This document shows positions 25,271 through 36,689 of a DNA stretch of 64,000 bases, in pieces. This DNA comes from Anarhynchus alexandrinus. Lineage: Eukaryota; Chordata; Aves; Charadriiformes; Charadriidae. Made by a program: the position numbers and the translations under genes. Each line of letters starts with the position of its first letter. Position 1 is the stretch's first letter. Location: contig VUYV01000226.1 of NCBI GenBank assembly GCA_008711295.1, positions 902,533-966,532 of the forward strand, read 5' to 3'. Below the pieces are notes generated by a model. The model worked only from the letters and a program-made list of their open reading frames with translations, did not search any database and had not been told where the DNA came from.

Positions 25271-27695
25271 CTTAAATCTAATCATGTTCTTGAGCTGGCT
25301 CTGAATAGGAAGGCAGAGTCTCTGTCAGTATGTCGCATTTCTCCCACGCTCTTTTGCAAGAATAATTAACTGTGAAATTGGTAAATTTAAAGATAGTATA
25401 ACTTAGGGAAGTTTTGCTATTTTCTATGGTTACAAAATGGTGTCGGTGCCAGTGTCCCAGGTCTGAACTGATGAATGAGTGTGGGGGGGCAGATGCCCTG
25501 GTTCAGTGGGGACAGGTAACTCAAGAAGTTGTTACCTAGCTCAAAAAAAACTTGCATGCATTTTTTTCATAACTGGCTTAACAAAAAGCCAGAAGAGCAG
25601 CTAAAAAGCTTTTGTTTGAGCCCAAATAGTCTGTAGAAGATGCTTTTAATGCAATTTTGCTCTAAAAGACTTCTTGGAAATTCAGCTTCCTTAATTCTTT
25701 GAATCCTTTGAGCAGTTCTGGTTCCTTCCATTCTGCAAGGAATTCTGTATTGACAACTTTGTTGACTTCCTTTTTTTAGATTACTTGACATTATGTAGAT
25801 TCAGGTTTCCACTCTGTATCTTTGTGGACAGGCGCATAAACACGTGTACATGCATACACACGCATGTATACCTCTTCCTGGGAAAGTTCCAGTAGATCTA
25901 TTGTCTTTGGGAAAAACAGCAGGTTCTCTCCTTAAAATTCTGGCTCTTGTTACAGCTAGGAGAAGGCCTAAGCACACTTCTTATAAGCCAAACTTAATTC
26001 ATTTAGTCCACCAGGCAGTTGCAGTCATTGTGAGCCTGCTGGACTCCCACTTCTTGTAGAGGTTTCATGGTCTCTGTGGCAGGGCAGCTTCAGTACAGAG
26101 TCTACCATGGTCATTTTGAGTTCTTAGGTAGGATTATAACTTGAAAAAATTGTCTGTTCCAGACAGAAAAGGGAGAAGTATTTCCTGTCTTCGTCTGTTA
26201 GATTAAAGATTGACTTAATATTTCTAGTAGTGCAGTAATTGCAAGAGTATCATAACAATATTGACCATTTAAAGGGTATTACAGACCTCAGCATATTTAC
26301 CCACAGGCATTTAAGCGGACATGAAAAACTGCCTTTAAAATCACTGAATTTAAAGTAACGCTTTGTTAACTCTCTGTACTTCGAAAGTAGGCATACATCC
26401 TCCCACCTCACTTTTTTTTTTTCCCCACAGAGATCTGTAAAATACAGCACTTAGTGTTTCCAAAGCTGAATTCGCTTAAAATTTAATTGAGGAAACTGTG
26501 ATCCCATAAAAAAATTCCCGCCTTACTTGGTCGTTAAAACCAAATTTCATACATCTGGAAAGCGCTGTTCATTTCTTGTGTTACACAAAATTAGCACATC
26601 AGCTGAATGGAAAAGAAAACAAGGGATGACACATTCTGCCAGTTATACTGTGCTGCTTGTATCAAATATAAAGAAGAAAAAAAAACCACCCAAAACCCCA
26701 AAACACAAAATATGTAGGAACATGACAAATGCAAAAGTAATAGACCATTAAATTTACCCGAACTGCATTCATTACTGGAATCTGTTCTGGTAAAGATCAG
26801 ATTTCCCAGCAAAGAGGGATAGTCTTTCTGCATCTCGCTCCCTAGAAGTTATGGCTCTTTGGACATAAATCTTTTCTCATGACCCACCCAACAGGTGGAT
26901 GATGAATTTGAGGCACTTATAATACATTGTCATTAGGTGTGGACTTTTTGTTTAGGTTTTGTGCCACTTTTTTGGGTTTGCTTGGAGGGTTTGTTCATAA
27001 TATTAAAAGCTTTCAGCTGAATGGAGTGAATATGTAAAAGTATCTGCATGATGGTTATTTGGCATTGTTCCAAAGTGTGATGCTTGTTCTTTGTACTAAC
27101 AGAGATCCTAGTAAAAATAGCAATAAACTTTGTGAAAGAAAAGCCATGTGTCACTGGAAGGTTAAATCGTGAGAGAAAAAAGCAGAGAGAGCTCTCAGTT
27201 TTGTGCCTCTGTGCTGGGGCTGGACGGATCACAATCCATAAGCTTTTGGCACCACTCAAAGCATAATAGCTATGATAGATACTTCATGCAGAACTTCAAT
27301 GCCATTATAGATAAGGTCCCACTGTTCATCAACTACCAAGGCACAGAGCTTCCTGTGCTTGTAACTAGCAGAGTCTCTTGACCCAAACCAGACACAGACA
27401 GGCATCCCAGAGAATGGCAGTAAAGTGTTATCATTTGAGGCAAGATGTAAAACTAATGCAGTTTCTCCACAGAAAATCAGCAAACAGAAAAAGGACAACA
27501 ATGGGATGACTGGTTCTGCTGTCTCTGGTTCCGAATTAAGATGTACTTGAAGCAATAAGGGAGTCAGGTTCATAGAATGGTTTAGGTTCAATGAAAGCCA
27601 GTCTAGTATGATTCCATAGTATGTTTTCCAGTGAAAACGGTCTTTTTGCTTCTGTCCTGTCACTGGTAGGCCATTTGGGACTGAGGATCTCTTTT
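25271..27695. other. Unique noncoding region, no gene seen
   Basis: Only short featureless open frames. A T10-C4 acceptor-like tract ending CCCCACAG at 26,430 has no paired donor. The 160-codon minus-strand frame at 27,256-27,738 runs into the MIR remnant and is judged to be chance. Confidence 0.55.
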
Positions 27696-27696
27696 G

Positions 27697-27780
27697 TGTT
27701 CCTGACTCTGCCACTGACCTAGCTGTCACCTTAGTCAAATCACTTCATTCTGTATCTCTCGCTCATCTCCAAAGCTTTGC
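27697..27780 (+). repeat. MIR-type SINE remnant
   Basis: The order 'CCTGACTCTGCCACTGACCT', 'AGCTGTCACCTTAGTCAAAT', 'CACTTCATTCTGTATCTC' follows the MIR core consensus (CTCTGCCACTTACTAGCTGTGTGACCTTGGGCAAGTCACTT..CTCTGTGCCTC). MIR elements are tRNA-derived and amniote-wide, and old enough that only the core remains recognisable. Edges are approximate. Confidence 0.6.
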
Positions 27781-28187
27781 CTCCAGGAATTTTTTTTCCC
27801 CGCTACATGTTCATACTGTGCTTTGCAAAGTACTGCCATGATCTCATGATAGCATCTGCTCATCGCAGAAGTGATGCATTGCTGCTATTAGGAGTGGCAA
27901 TAAAACTTATGGTGGAGCATTATCTAAAAATCCCTGCTTCCAAACTAGAACAATGTAATTCAGCTGCTTAGAAGACTGTTGGTTGCTCTGGGTGCTGCTT
28001 GTAGTTTGAAAGTCAATGATTCATAAGGTTTCAATATAAATCTCTTAAGATGCCTTTGCTATTATATTATTGCATCCTTGTGAGGGTCACAAAAATTTTA
28101 TGTGTATAAAAATGTTTAGTTTTTCTGTTAAGGCTGTAGAATTTTAGTAAATGGAATAGTAGTTTTAGGAACTGGTGACAGAACTTA
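27781..28187. other. Unique noncoding stretch, no gene seen
   Basis: No recognisable gene, RNA or repeat. Several TATA- and AATAAA-like words occur by composition. Confidence 0.5.
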
Positions 28188-28188
28188 C

Positions 28189-28230
28189 TTTTTTCTTTTT
28201 TCTTTTTTCTTTTTTTTTTTTCCCCTGTAG
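28189..28230 (+). repeat. Pyrimidine tract (TTTTTTC)n ending in an ideal 3' splice acceptor
   Basis: Three tandem TTTTTTC units and a T run lead into CCCCTGTAG at 28,230, the most acceptor-like tract in the window. The bases after it open DIGDYEVKSEI then stop, with an AATAAA overlapping the stop region at 28,265-28,270. In another frame 36 codons remain open to a stop near 28,339. No downstream donor is obvious. It may be a simple-sequence tract that happens to mimic an acceptor, or the start of a short terminal exon. Confidence 0.35.
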
Positions 28231-29700
28231 GATATCGGGGACTATGAGGTTAAAAGTGAAATTTAATAAAGCATCCTTAGTATCAATTTCCCTTACTCTA
28301 GCCTATGATTGTTCTGAAGAAATTTATGCTGCTTTGTAACACTTCACACTATGTCTGAAAATACCTTTTGTGCCAACACACAAAAAAAATAGGTAATTAT
28401 ATCGGCAGAATTGTTGCACAGCAAAATAGGCTTAGCAAAAGATGGGGTGTTCAGGTTTCCAGCTGGGATTCAGTTGAGTGATTTTTAAGAGCCCTGCTGC
28501 TCCTTTGCTGCTCTGCAAACGCTGACTGTGTGGAGGGAGCCAGCATGGAGTAATTAAAAAAAACTTCAGTGCTTTAGGAAAAGCTCCAAATATTAGGCAT
28601 ACTGTAACACAAGAACGGCACAGAAAGATGTGTGCCATTCTCTTCTGCTTCATCTGTGTCAATTTGTAAAAGATTAACACAGAAAGAGCTTCTATTATTT
28701 TCTATTATTTTTAATTTGTTGTTAGCACCTGTGGGGTGCTCTGTAGTTCTAAACATACAGTTTAGAACTCAATCAGTTATGAAACGTAAGACATTGCTGG
28801 CAGGAAATATTTAAATCAGTATGTTACTACATTCATTAGGTAAAAATTTTTCCCCAGAAGAAATAACAGTATCTAGAAATGTACACGTCCTCCCTTTGTA
28901 TTTTTCCTTGTTGTCTCTCTCGGTATGCTGTTTTTCCTTAATGCAGTTGACAGAAGAGAAATTGAGGATTTTCTGTCATTTCAGTATGATCCTGTACAGT
29001 GTAAGCAAGGCAAAAAGTACTGCATCTTCAATTTTCTGGAAGATTGATTAAATTGGACTTGTGACTACTAAGAAGCCTTGAGAGTAATAAAAGTGGAGGG
29101 TCTCACAGCAAAACCCTAGAGTGAGTCTGTCCATATGGGAATCTTTCAGCAAAAGAAAAGTTGTTTCTTTTCTTCTTCCTATGGTGGATGCACATTTATG
29201 GTTAAAGCATGGTTTTAGTTTAAAAGACTAGGCAAAATGCTGCAAATGGCATCAAATACACAAACAGGTTTAATCTGACAGTGCTGATTAATATTTGGTG
29301 TATGAGAAGTGGAATGCTGGAAATTGAATGGAATTTGCCTGAAAACAAATTTTGAAAAAAGTTTTCACAATTTTGCATTGGTGAAAAGTTACAGAAAATG
29401 AAATGTTTTTGTATAATAATCTGAACTTTTCCTTCCATAAAATATTTTTGCTATATTTCATGTTTCTGAATGCAAAAAGCTCTGCTAGACTAGCAACATC
29501 CATACCCACAAAGGCTGGTGCTTTATGTCCTCTGGCTTCGTGCTCTGCACACTACTACCTTTGACAAGGCTTGCTCTTAGCAATGTACAAATGTTATTTA
29601 TAGACCACAGGAGCCCTTAGAGATAAGTAATTATATTTCATCCCTCTTTTATGAAGAATGAACCTCGAACTTTCAAATTTTCCCTGGCAGGAATGGCTGA
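28231..29700. other. Unique noncoding region, no gene seen
   Basis: Holds a perfect hairpin at 28,745-28,769 and a duplicated TCTATTATTTT word at about 28,691-28,711. Open frames here are short and featureless. Confidence 0.5.
28745..28769. other. Perfect 10-bp inverted repeat
   Basis: The arms AGTTCTAAAC and GTTTAGAACT pair perfectly around a five-base loop, ATACA. No T tail or conserved partner suggests a terminator or RNA gene. It is the cleanest short hairpin I noticed. Confidence 0.75.
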
Positions 29701-29704
29701 TGCT

Positions 29705-29835
29705 AACCCCAGTTTTGGCAGTAATGGCGGTGTAGCCTTGGGCAAGTTGCTTAACTGCTGAGAATATCAGTTTCCCAGTAAAATGTGAGGTAGTTATGTT
29801 TACCTTACAGATGCACTTTGAAGCATAACCGAATA
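29705..29835 (+). repeat. MIR-type SINE remnant
   Basis: 'AGCCTTGGGCAAGTTGCTTA' followed by 'ATATCAGTTTCCCAGTAAAA' and 'TGTGAGGTAGTTATGTTTAC' matches, in order and spacing, the MIR core (CCTTGGGCAAGTCACTTAAC, CTCAGTTTCCCCATCTGTAAAATG, GGATNATNATACCTAC). This is the clearest SINE remnant in the window and it lies in sense orientation. Confidence 0.75.
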
Positions 29836-32800
29836 GTCGTGATTCAATTCTAATTAAGTGCAATGTATTATTAAGACCAATGAAGTGGCTGGCCAAAGGT
29901 TATAAAATATAGAAGCTCCTGGTCTACCATATGCTTTTAATCCATCCTAACACTTTTCCCTTGGTTGAGGCAGTACTGCACTGAAAGAAGACTGCTGTCA
30001 TCTCGGATCATTGAACAACACTAGATTTTGAACAAGATTGAAAAGCTGGGCTTGGAGAAAAAAAATAATCAAAAGAAATGGTAATTACTGTGGCACAAAA
30101 AAATCCTGATATGGATTGTCAAAATGAGCTGCACATCTTGTGTGCAGATTTTTTCCATTAGATTTGGGGCAATAGCAGCATCTTATTGGATACGCTGTCT
30201 GGAAAAGGATAAAACAATCTACAGCTCCCGCCTTCCCAATGGAGCAGAAGTCTTGGTTTCCCAGGGCAGATAATTGTTTTAAGTGACCCTCAGAAAAAGC
30301 AGCATTTGGCATTTCTGTAATTTGAGTTAAACAAAAGAACTGTGTGGCAGTTTTAAGGACATTGAGAAAACTTGGATATTTTATTTTTAATTATAACTTG
30401 GTGTTTTATTAATGCTTGTGAATATAGTAGGGTTAAGCCTTTTAATAAAAGTATGCTTCAGGCCAGATCATATTTTATCAAAAATCTTTTATGCATGATA
30501 TTAGGTACTAATGATATGCCAGATTCAAAAGGGAAATAACTGTACTTGTACTTTAGGAGTGAAGTGAGATCTGATGGGAAAGACTGATAGATGTGGTTTT
30601 TTTGCTCCTGGTAAGAATTTCTGTGGGCTATGCCAACAGAAAGAGCAAACTGGAGTTTCAAAATGGTGCATGTAGTAACTGCCACCTAATTATCCCTCTG
30701 AAGTGAGATTGTAGAGGCTCATTTAGGATGCAGTAGAACTGGTGAGCCTAGTACTGCAGCCTTGCTACAGCTCGTCAGCTCCTCGCTGTGGGGAGGAATA
30801 GCACCATGGCTCAAGCTCCTCTGGTTCAGCTGGCAAGCAGAGAGCCCGCATGTCCTCCACTTCTCATAGCCTCCCGCCAGCAAAGCCTCTGACAGCCTCT
30901 TCCATCCATCCCAATTGCACCTTCCCATGGCTGAGCCTCACACTGGGAAAGCAGCAGTGCTTCTGTAGCAGCTCGGTCCCTAGTGCAGCCCTTTCCCTCG
31001 TTACCGCTATTGTCTTCCTGTTTTCATTCTCGTTCAAACACACATTTTCATTTTGAAGGATTTGTGCTACATGTCCTATTGCTCACAATCTGGAAAAGAA
31101 ATCCCTTTGCTGTCAGAGCTCATCTTTTTGAGCAACAGGCCCCAATTCTGCCCTCACCAGGCTGTGTAAATGCCAAGCGTTGGTAGCTCCTGCCGTGTGG
31201 GTGGATGTTGATGACATTGATATTGCCTATGCACAACCATCAGAGCAGAATTTGGACAATTGGAGATATTAATGCTTGATTTGTGTGACCATCTCCTTGG
31301 TTTCTTCAGCACAGTTTTTTTCCAGTGGCCACAGTCCTTTTTGTGCCTACTGAGGGAACGGACGAAACTATTAAATATGTTTGTCCAGTGCTTTGTGCTG
31401 TTCCCTTCTTGTGAAGACATTTAAGACTTTATCTGCATGGAATATTGCAGCAACCAGGAAGGGATTGCTGCCATCGTTTTGTGCCGTGCAAGGTCAGGTT
31501 TCCTATGTAAAAGACTGGAGCAGTGTTCTTCCATCCTGGATGTAGCCTGAATTCCCTTGTCCTAATTTTAGCTACTTAACCGAGGAAAGTAATTTAGGAG
31601 CCTGTTGGCTCCAGTCTCCATCTGCTGTCACCAGAGCCAGTTATGCAGTTCAAGTGGGTGATTCAGCTCTTCAGTGGGCTGCACTGGCTGCCAACAATGC
31701 CTCCTCTCCTAAATGAGAGGCCAGCCTCAATTTTTTCACTAGATTCATCCTGCTCTGCCATGTGACTGCTCTTACCATGTAAGAGGACTCCTCTATTCTT
31801 GCTAACAAATAACTGAAGAATTGCCTTCCTTTTATATGTCTAATTCTTTACTTTTGCCCCTTTTTGCTGTGTGTGAAAAGGGATGTTAGGGCATCTTGAG
31901 GACTGTGAGACATTAGGAAAAGTGAACAAACCCTCCATTTCTTTTTTGCTTGTACCTGCTCTTGATTCTCTTAAGAGACATGAAATAGTTTAAACAACAA
32001 CAGAAACCCCAACAAAACAAAACAACCAAAAAATAAAAAAAAAAGTCCTCAAACATTTTCCCAGCTGTATCAGATATTTTCCTTTAAAAGCTGGATTATT
32101 GTTTGCATTCCGTGTATTAGCTCCCTGGCTTCCAGGGGGGCACATTTAATGTTATATTTGTAAACAAGCAAACATAAATTGGCTTAAGTTGACTTACTTC
32201 AGCAGTTCCAACAGGATTTTCAGAACATGAAACCTGCTTGAATGTAGCAGTTTAACCTGACAATTTCAGGTGTTTTCAGGCATCTTCATAAGGTGCCATA
32301 CAGTCAGACTATGTCTTAGTACTATTTACAAATCTTTTGTGTATTTAGGGAAAAATGTACCTTTTTTTTTAAAGGTTTCTTATTTCTTAAAACATTTACC
32401 AAGACTACTTTTGTATTTTCTTTGTTTCCTTTTCTTTTTTCCTCTTTTCTGAATTTCCTGTCTTTCATCAGACTCTGCTATGCTCTTTGCTTCCAGTCTG
32501 TATAAAACTTGTGTCATCTGGTTGGTGAACACATGCTTTCAACATGTATTGTCAATATTGTTTAACATTGTTATTGTTGTCAGCAACATCTTTGGGCCAT
32601 TTGCAACAGAATCAAGTATGCTTTCAGTAAACTTTGTCATTAATTTACATTTTCCAGCTTGGTTTTGCTAGAAAATGAAAAGTAAGAAGAGAGAAGTTAG
32701 AAAAATACTGCTAGAAAAGTTTGGCCTGTGCAGTTACTTCTTTGTGCTTTTTATTTTTCATTGTTTGTCTTTTTTTCCTGGAGTCTGGTGTGCTTATGAA

Positions 32801-35090
32801 CCATAATTTTAGAGTCTCTATTTAAGACCATCCACTCAGGGAATGGAGGCCTTACCTCACATTAGCAGGCCCATTCACGAGTGACCTGCAGGACCTGAAG
32901 AGAAATACTTGTAGAAAATCACCATTTATGTTTAATCTGTAGAGTTTTGCATATATCATGGAACAGTGCTTTCAAAGAGTTAGTAAACTCAAAGAGGATG
33001 GTGGTATTTTCACAGATATTCCCTGAGCAGGGGAATCAGTTTAATTTATTAAGTTATCAGAAATTAGTTATTTGATCAACCTTAATGCGAACAGTTTTCA
33101 TTGTAGCCCCTCTTACCTGAAGGCTCATACCCGCAAGCAGAGTACTGCAGTCTTGGGTTGCAAACCATATACTAATATTAAATTCCAAACCCCAAACTAT
33201 TTTTGGTTAATTTTTAATTAAAATTCCATGCATTTTCTATTGATAATGTTATAGGTGCCAGAGACAAAACCGAAACATACTTTACACTTGAAGACTTTTG
33301 TATTAGGTGAATATAAGGACAACTGAACACTCCCCGTAAAGAGCAGGAGGCTGTGTCTGCTTCTCTTTATTTGGGTGGAATCAGCTCTACTTCACAAAAT
33401 GGCAGCTATGCCTGGAGGTCAATTCCCTGGGTCCGTAAGGGTACGGTGCACCAAAAAATCACCTAATTTTGCTTCACAGTAAACCCCTTTGTTCAGAATT
33501 TTCATATATGCATACGCAATTCTGCACCAAAATCTGGTCATAAGCGGTCCCTGAACTTATTCTGCACAACTGGACTTAAATATGTATTGTATCTTTTGAG
33601 TGCCGTTGGTAATGTTTTTATTGCTTCCACAAAAGGGCGTAGTTAGATGTTGCACTTTTTGAAGAAGAAGGATTGAGGAGGGATTGAGGGTGATGGTTCT
33701 GAGCGGGTGAAATATCCATATGCCCAGTCAGCGGTAACAAAAATACTCATGTTAAAGCATTGTTTTCTGGTAGTCAGTAACTAGCGTAGTATTTTTCTCT
33801 GTGTCAGAAATAGGTCACAAATTCAGGAGGACTGAATGAAAGCATTACCTTCTTTTGTGTTTTAAAGTTTTGGGGTTTCTTTTTCATTTTCAGCGTTTAG
33901 TTCAGCTCCTCTGAAAGAGGAAAACAGAGAAAGAGATGATTCTTGAAGTGTCAAATCATAACTTTCAAAAGAAAGCGTTCCAAAGAATGTATTATTCAAG
34001 CTTTATTGGATGTGTTTTAAGAAGTCATAAATGTTACGCTGTAACTCATTCCGTTTTGCTGATTTTTATGCTGGAAATGTGTTTCATCTGTGAATGTGAA
34101 GGAGAGAAGCAAAGACTTTAAGAACAAGAATTATCAAAGCAGATTTTTGTTTTAGGTTATTCAGCGTGCACTAATTTTCTGAAAGATGTCAACCCATCAC
34201 TTTGTCCGTCTGTCTGCTTGTAGAATACTGTCATTGTTTAAATATATTTCAGCAGAGTTTGAAATGATCATATTATTTGTGAACTGGAAAGCAACGCATG
34301 CATCTTTCACTGCAAAGGAAACGTTGGTTAAATCTTTGTTAGCGTACTGTTACAGCAGTTTTCTATATTTCACCAGCAAGAATTACTTAGCCCTCAAAGC
34401 CTGAAGTTTATTTTCCGTAGCCCAAAACAGGAGTTGGTGTAAATCAATGTTGCGCTGCTCACTTCAGAACAGCTATGTCGATTTATTTATTTGGGAACAT
34501 GACCTCATTAGCCCAGCTTGGCACAGGTTAGGTGCAACAAAGATTGAAATCAAAACTAGTATTTTTCAATAACAACTTAAAGTAGCCTTCCTTTATTTGA
34601 GAACGTCAGAACTTTAAAGCCTGGTTGTATGGGCTTTTCTGGGCTAGGTAAAGTATTCTGAGTCATGTTTGAGAAGCCAAACAATCTGTCTAGTCATATC
34701 AAACTGGTATTTTTTTTACTATTCAGGCATATTAGACTGAAAGATTTTTTTCAGAAAATTTGGCAAGGAGACTGTACTAAGGCTTGCCTGCTTTTTGGCT
34801 ATAGTCAAGGGTGACATAGAGCAAAAACAGTATCTGTCTTTTTGGTGGGCATAGACTACAATTGATTTGAAAAGTTGTTTACTGCTTATTTACTTTTCTT
34901 AAAAATCCAGCAGTTTAATTCATTCTAACATTACAAGTGTTTTTCAGAGGTGAATCGGTCAGGACCTACTGCTTTTGTGGTTTGTTCCATTTATCATCAT
35001 CTAATGCAGTGTCTATAAACAGCATATTCCCTGTAGCACTGGTAGCATAGGTCTGTATTTAAGAAGTGCACTTAAAGAGGAAAAAGATTA
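29836..35090. other. Unique noncoding region, no gene seen
   Basis: More than 5 kb with no recognised gene. It contains a GC-richer block at 30,720-31,000, an A/C-rich tract at 31,995-32,045 and a strong pyrimidine-rich acceptor-like site near 32,471 without a convincing donor. Another acceptor-like site at 33,893 ('TTTCTTTTTCATTTTCAG') opens a 17-codon frame to a stop. None of these forms a supportable exon. Confidence 0.5.
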
Positions 35091-35149
35091 AATTTTGCCA
35101 TCCTTGTCCATAAATTTATTTAAAGTCAAGATCAGACTTTACCTTATTG

Positions 35150-35360
35150 AAGGCAGTCGGGGCAATAAGTGGAGAGGGTGCAGTTGGAGAGGAGAAGCAG
35201 CAGCCTGGAGTGAGACAGGTGCAGCGAGGAGACAGGTAAGGAGATGGGAGTTGAAAGGCAGTGCTCGTGGCAGACCGCTGCACTGCTGCTGCTGCCGTCC
35301 CTTCCAGAGCCACGCCGCATGGCCCCGGGACCTTAACGAAAGGGCTTGTGGGTTACGTGC
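35150..35360 (+). promoter_or_regulatory. Small CpG-rich patch with a consensus splice donor
   Basis: About ten CpG dinucleotides fall within roughly 210 bases, in a window where CpG is otherwise scarce. A consensus donor, GAGACAG|GTAAGG, has its last exon base at 35,235. The combination of a local CpG cluster and a strong donor with no upstream acceptor is what a minor promoter with a noncoding or 5'UTR first exon would look like. A 150-codon plus-strand frame (35,095-35,547) spans the patch, but low stop density in GC-rich sequence explains it. No TATA or initiator assignment is offered. Confidence 0.25.
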
Positions 35361-36059
35361 TGTGTGTGAGCAATTCAAATTCATGCCATGTGAGAATGCA
35401 GATTTTAGGTTGCATTTGGAGATTGTGAGTAGCTTGTGTCGGAGACTGAACTTCTGGCACGTTTTGATGCATAATGCTAGATCTAATTTTATAAGTGTTA
35501 AAAAATGGGCTTTTATGCTGTTCGTCAGTTTCTCAGACTGCCCATAAGACTACCTTGGTGCTAAAACCATGATGACTGTTCAGTGATTTATCAGTTTTCT
35601 TATTGTTAAAGTGTATGGTAAGAACTATAAACCATAGGTTGATAAGACTTATTTAACTGGGCAAATACAATGAAATTAATAAAAGGCAAATTTCCCCCTA
35701 CCCTACCATATTCCCAAAGTTGTCCTCTGAGTGCTGTTAAGCCTCTGGTGGAACAGCTCATCCTCTGTCAGTGCCTCTCAGCTGCGTGTTCTAGGTTGCG
35801 CCCATGCTGCTTGAGATAGGGTTTGCGGTAGAGGAGTTTGTATTGGTCAAAGCTTACCTGGTTATTGATGAAGAAACCTTGCATATTGTTAAAAATATGT
35901 GGTTATGAATTCTTACAGATCATTAATATTTCTTGTAACAATATTGGTCTGTACAGTCTCTGCTCTTCAGGAGTTAATGAACCCTTCAATGGAAGGGGCA
36001 AGCTCAATAATTATGCTGATATGCGGAACAGCTTTTTCCAAGCTGATGTACATGGTTGG

Positions 36060-36380
36060 CCTAGCCACCGCTGACACAGCTGCAGCACGAAGCAGGAGGA
36101 GGAGAGAGCACCCGAATCTGACCCCTCCTGCTTAGGGCATATGCCAGGCTGGATCCCAGCTCTGTGCGGAAGCAGTCCCTGGACAATGCTTAGTTTCACT
36201 AAGTTGCTGCCCTTCTGCGGCGCAGGCACAGCAGGAGCAGATCGCCTGTCCCTGAGCTGCCAGGATGTCATCCTGGCCTGGGCAGGCCCCTTTACTCCAT
36301 GGGACAAGCCCTCAACTTCCTTTGGCTTAGCTCTGCCATGCAACTGGCAGTGGTGACACCACCAGGCAGGGCAGAGGGGG
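36060..36380. other. GC-rich block upstream of the CR1 end
   Basis: GC-rich segment with overlapping open frames on both strands, none with family features. The palindromic word 'ATGTCATCCTGGC' region and the repeated GCAGG/GGCAG words suggest diverged repetitive DNA, but no family is recognised. It lies about 200 bases upstream of the CR1 3' terminus; I see no sign that it belongs to that element. Confidence 0.35.
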
Positions 36381-36571
36381 AGAGGCCCATGGGCAAAATG
36401 AAAGCACCCGATGTCTCCTCGCTATTTGTGCGCTCGTAGTCAACACCACCTTTTCCTCTTCCAGGACACTGATTTCTTGGCTAATAGTCTCTGGTGCTAT
36501 GTTGCCTCAAATCAGATTCTTTTTCTTGTTGATCCCCCTTGGTGTATAAAAAGTATTTTTAAAAGTGTAGA

Positions 36572-36682
36572 CGTGATGCTTAGGGACATGGTTTAGTGGT
36601 GGACTTAGTAGTGTTAGGTTAACGGTTGGACTCAACGATCTTAAGGGTTTTTCCAACCTAAATGATTCTATGGTTTTGGTTT
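36572..36682 (+). mobile_element. CR1 LINE 3' terminus (sense), 5'-truncated
   Basis: The segment contains 'GTTAGGTTAACGGTTGGACT', then 'CAACGATCTTAAGGGTTTTT', then 'CCAACCTAAATGATTCTATG'. This is the characteristic 3' end of avian CR1 retroposons, which lack a poly(A) tail and end in short ATTCTATG-type repeats; here the tail is one unit plus a decayed part. Only about 110 bases remain, typical of strong 5' truncation. It is less diverged than the other LINE copies in the window. It indicates neognath-type bird DNA. Confidence 0.85.
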
Positions 36683-36689
36683 TTAGGTG

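Noticed and set aside
27256..27738. 160-codon minus-strand open frame, the longest in the window
   Set aside because: No recognisable domain, its 5' end overlaps a plus-strand MIR remnant, and a frame of this length is expected by chance in 64 kb read in six frames.
35095..35547. 150-codon plus-strand open frame
   Set aside because: It spans the CpG-rich patch, where stops are rare. Cysteine, arginine and tryptophan runs follow the base composition and no family is recognised; a consensus donor lies inside it.
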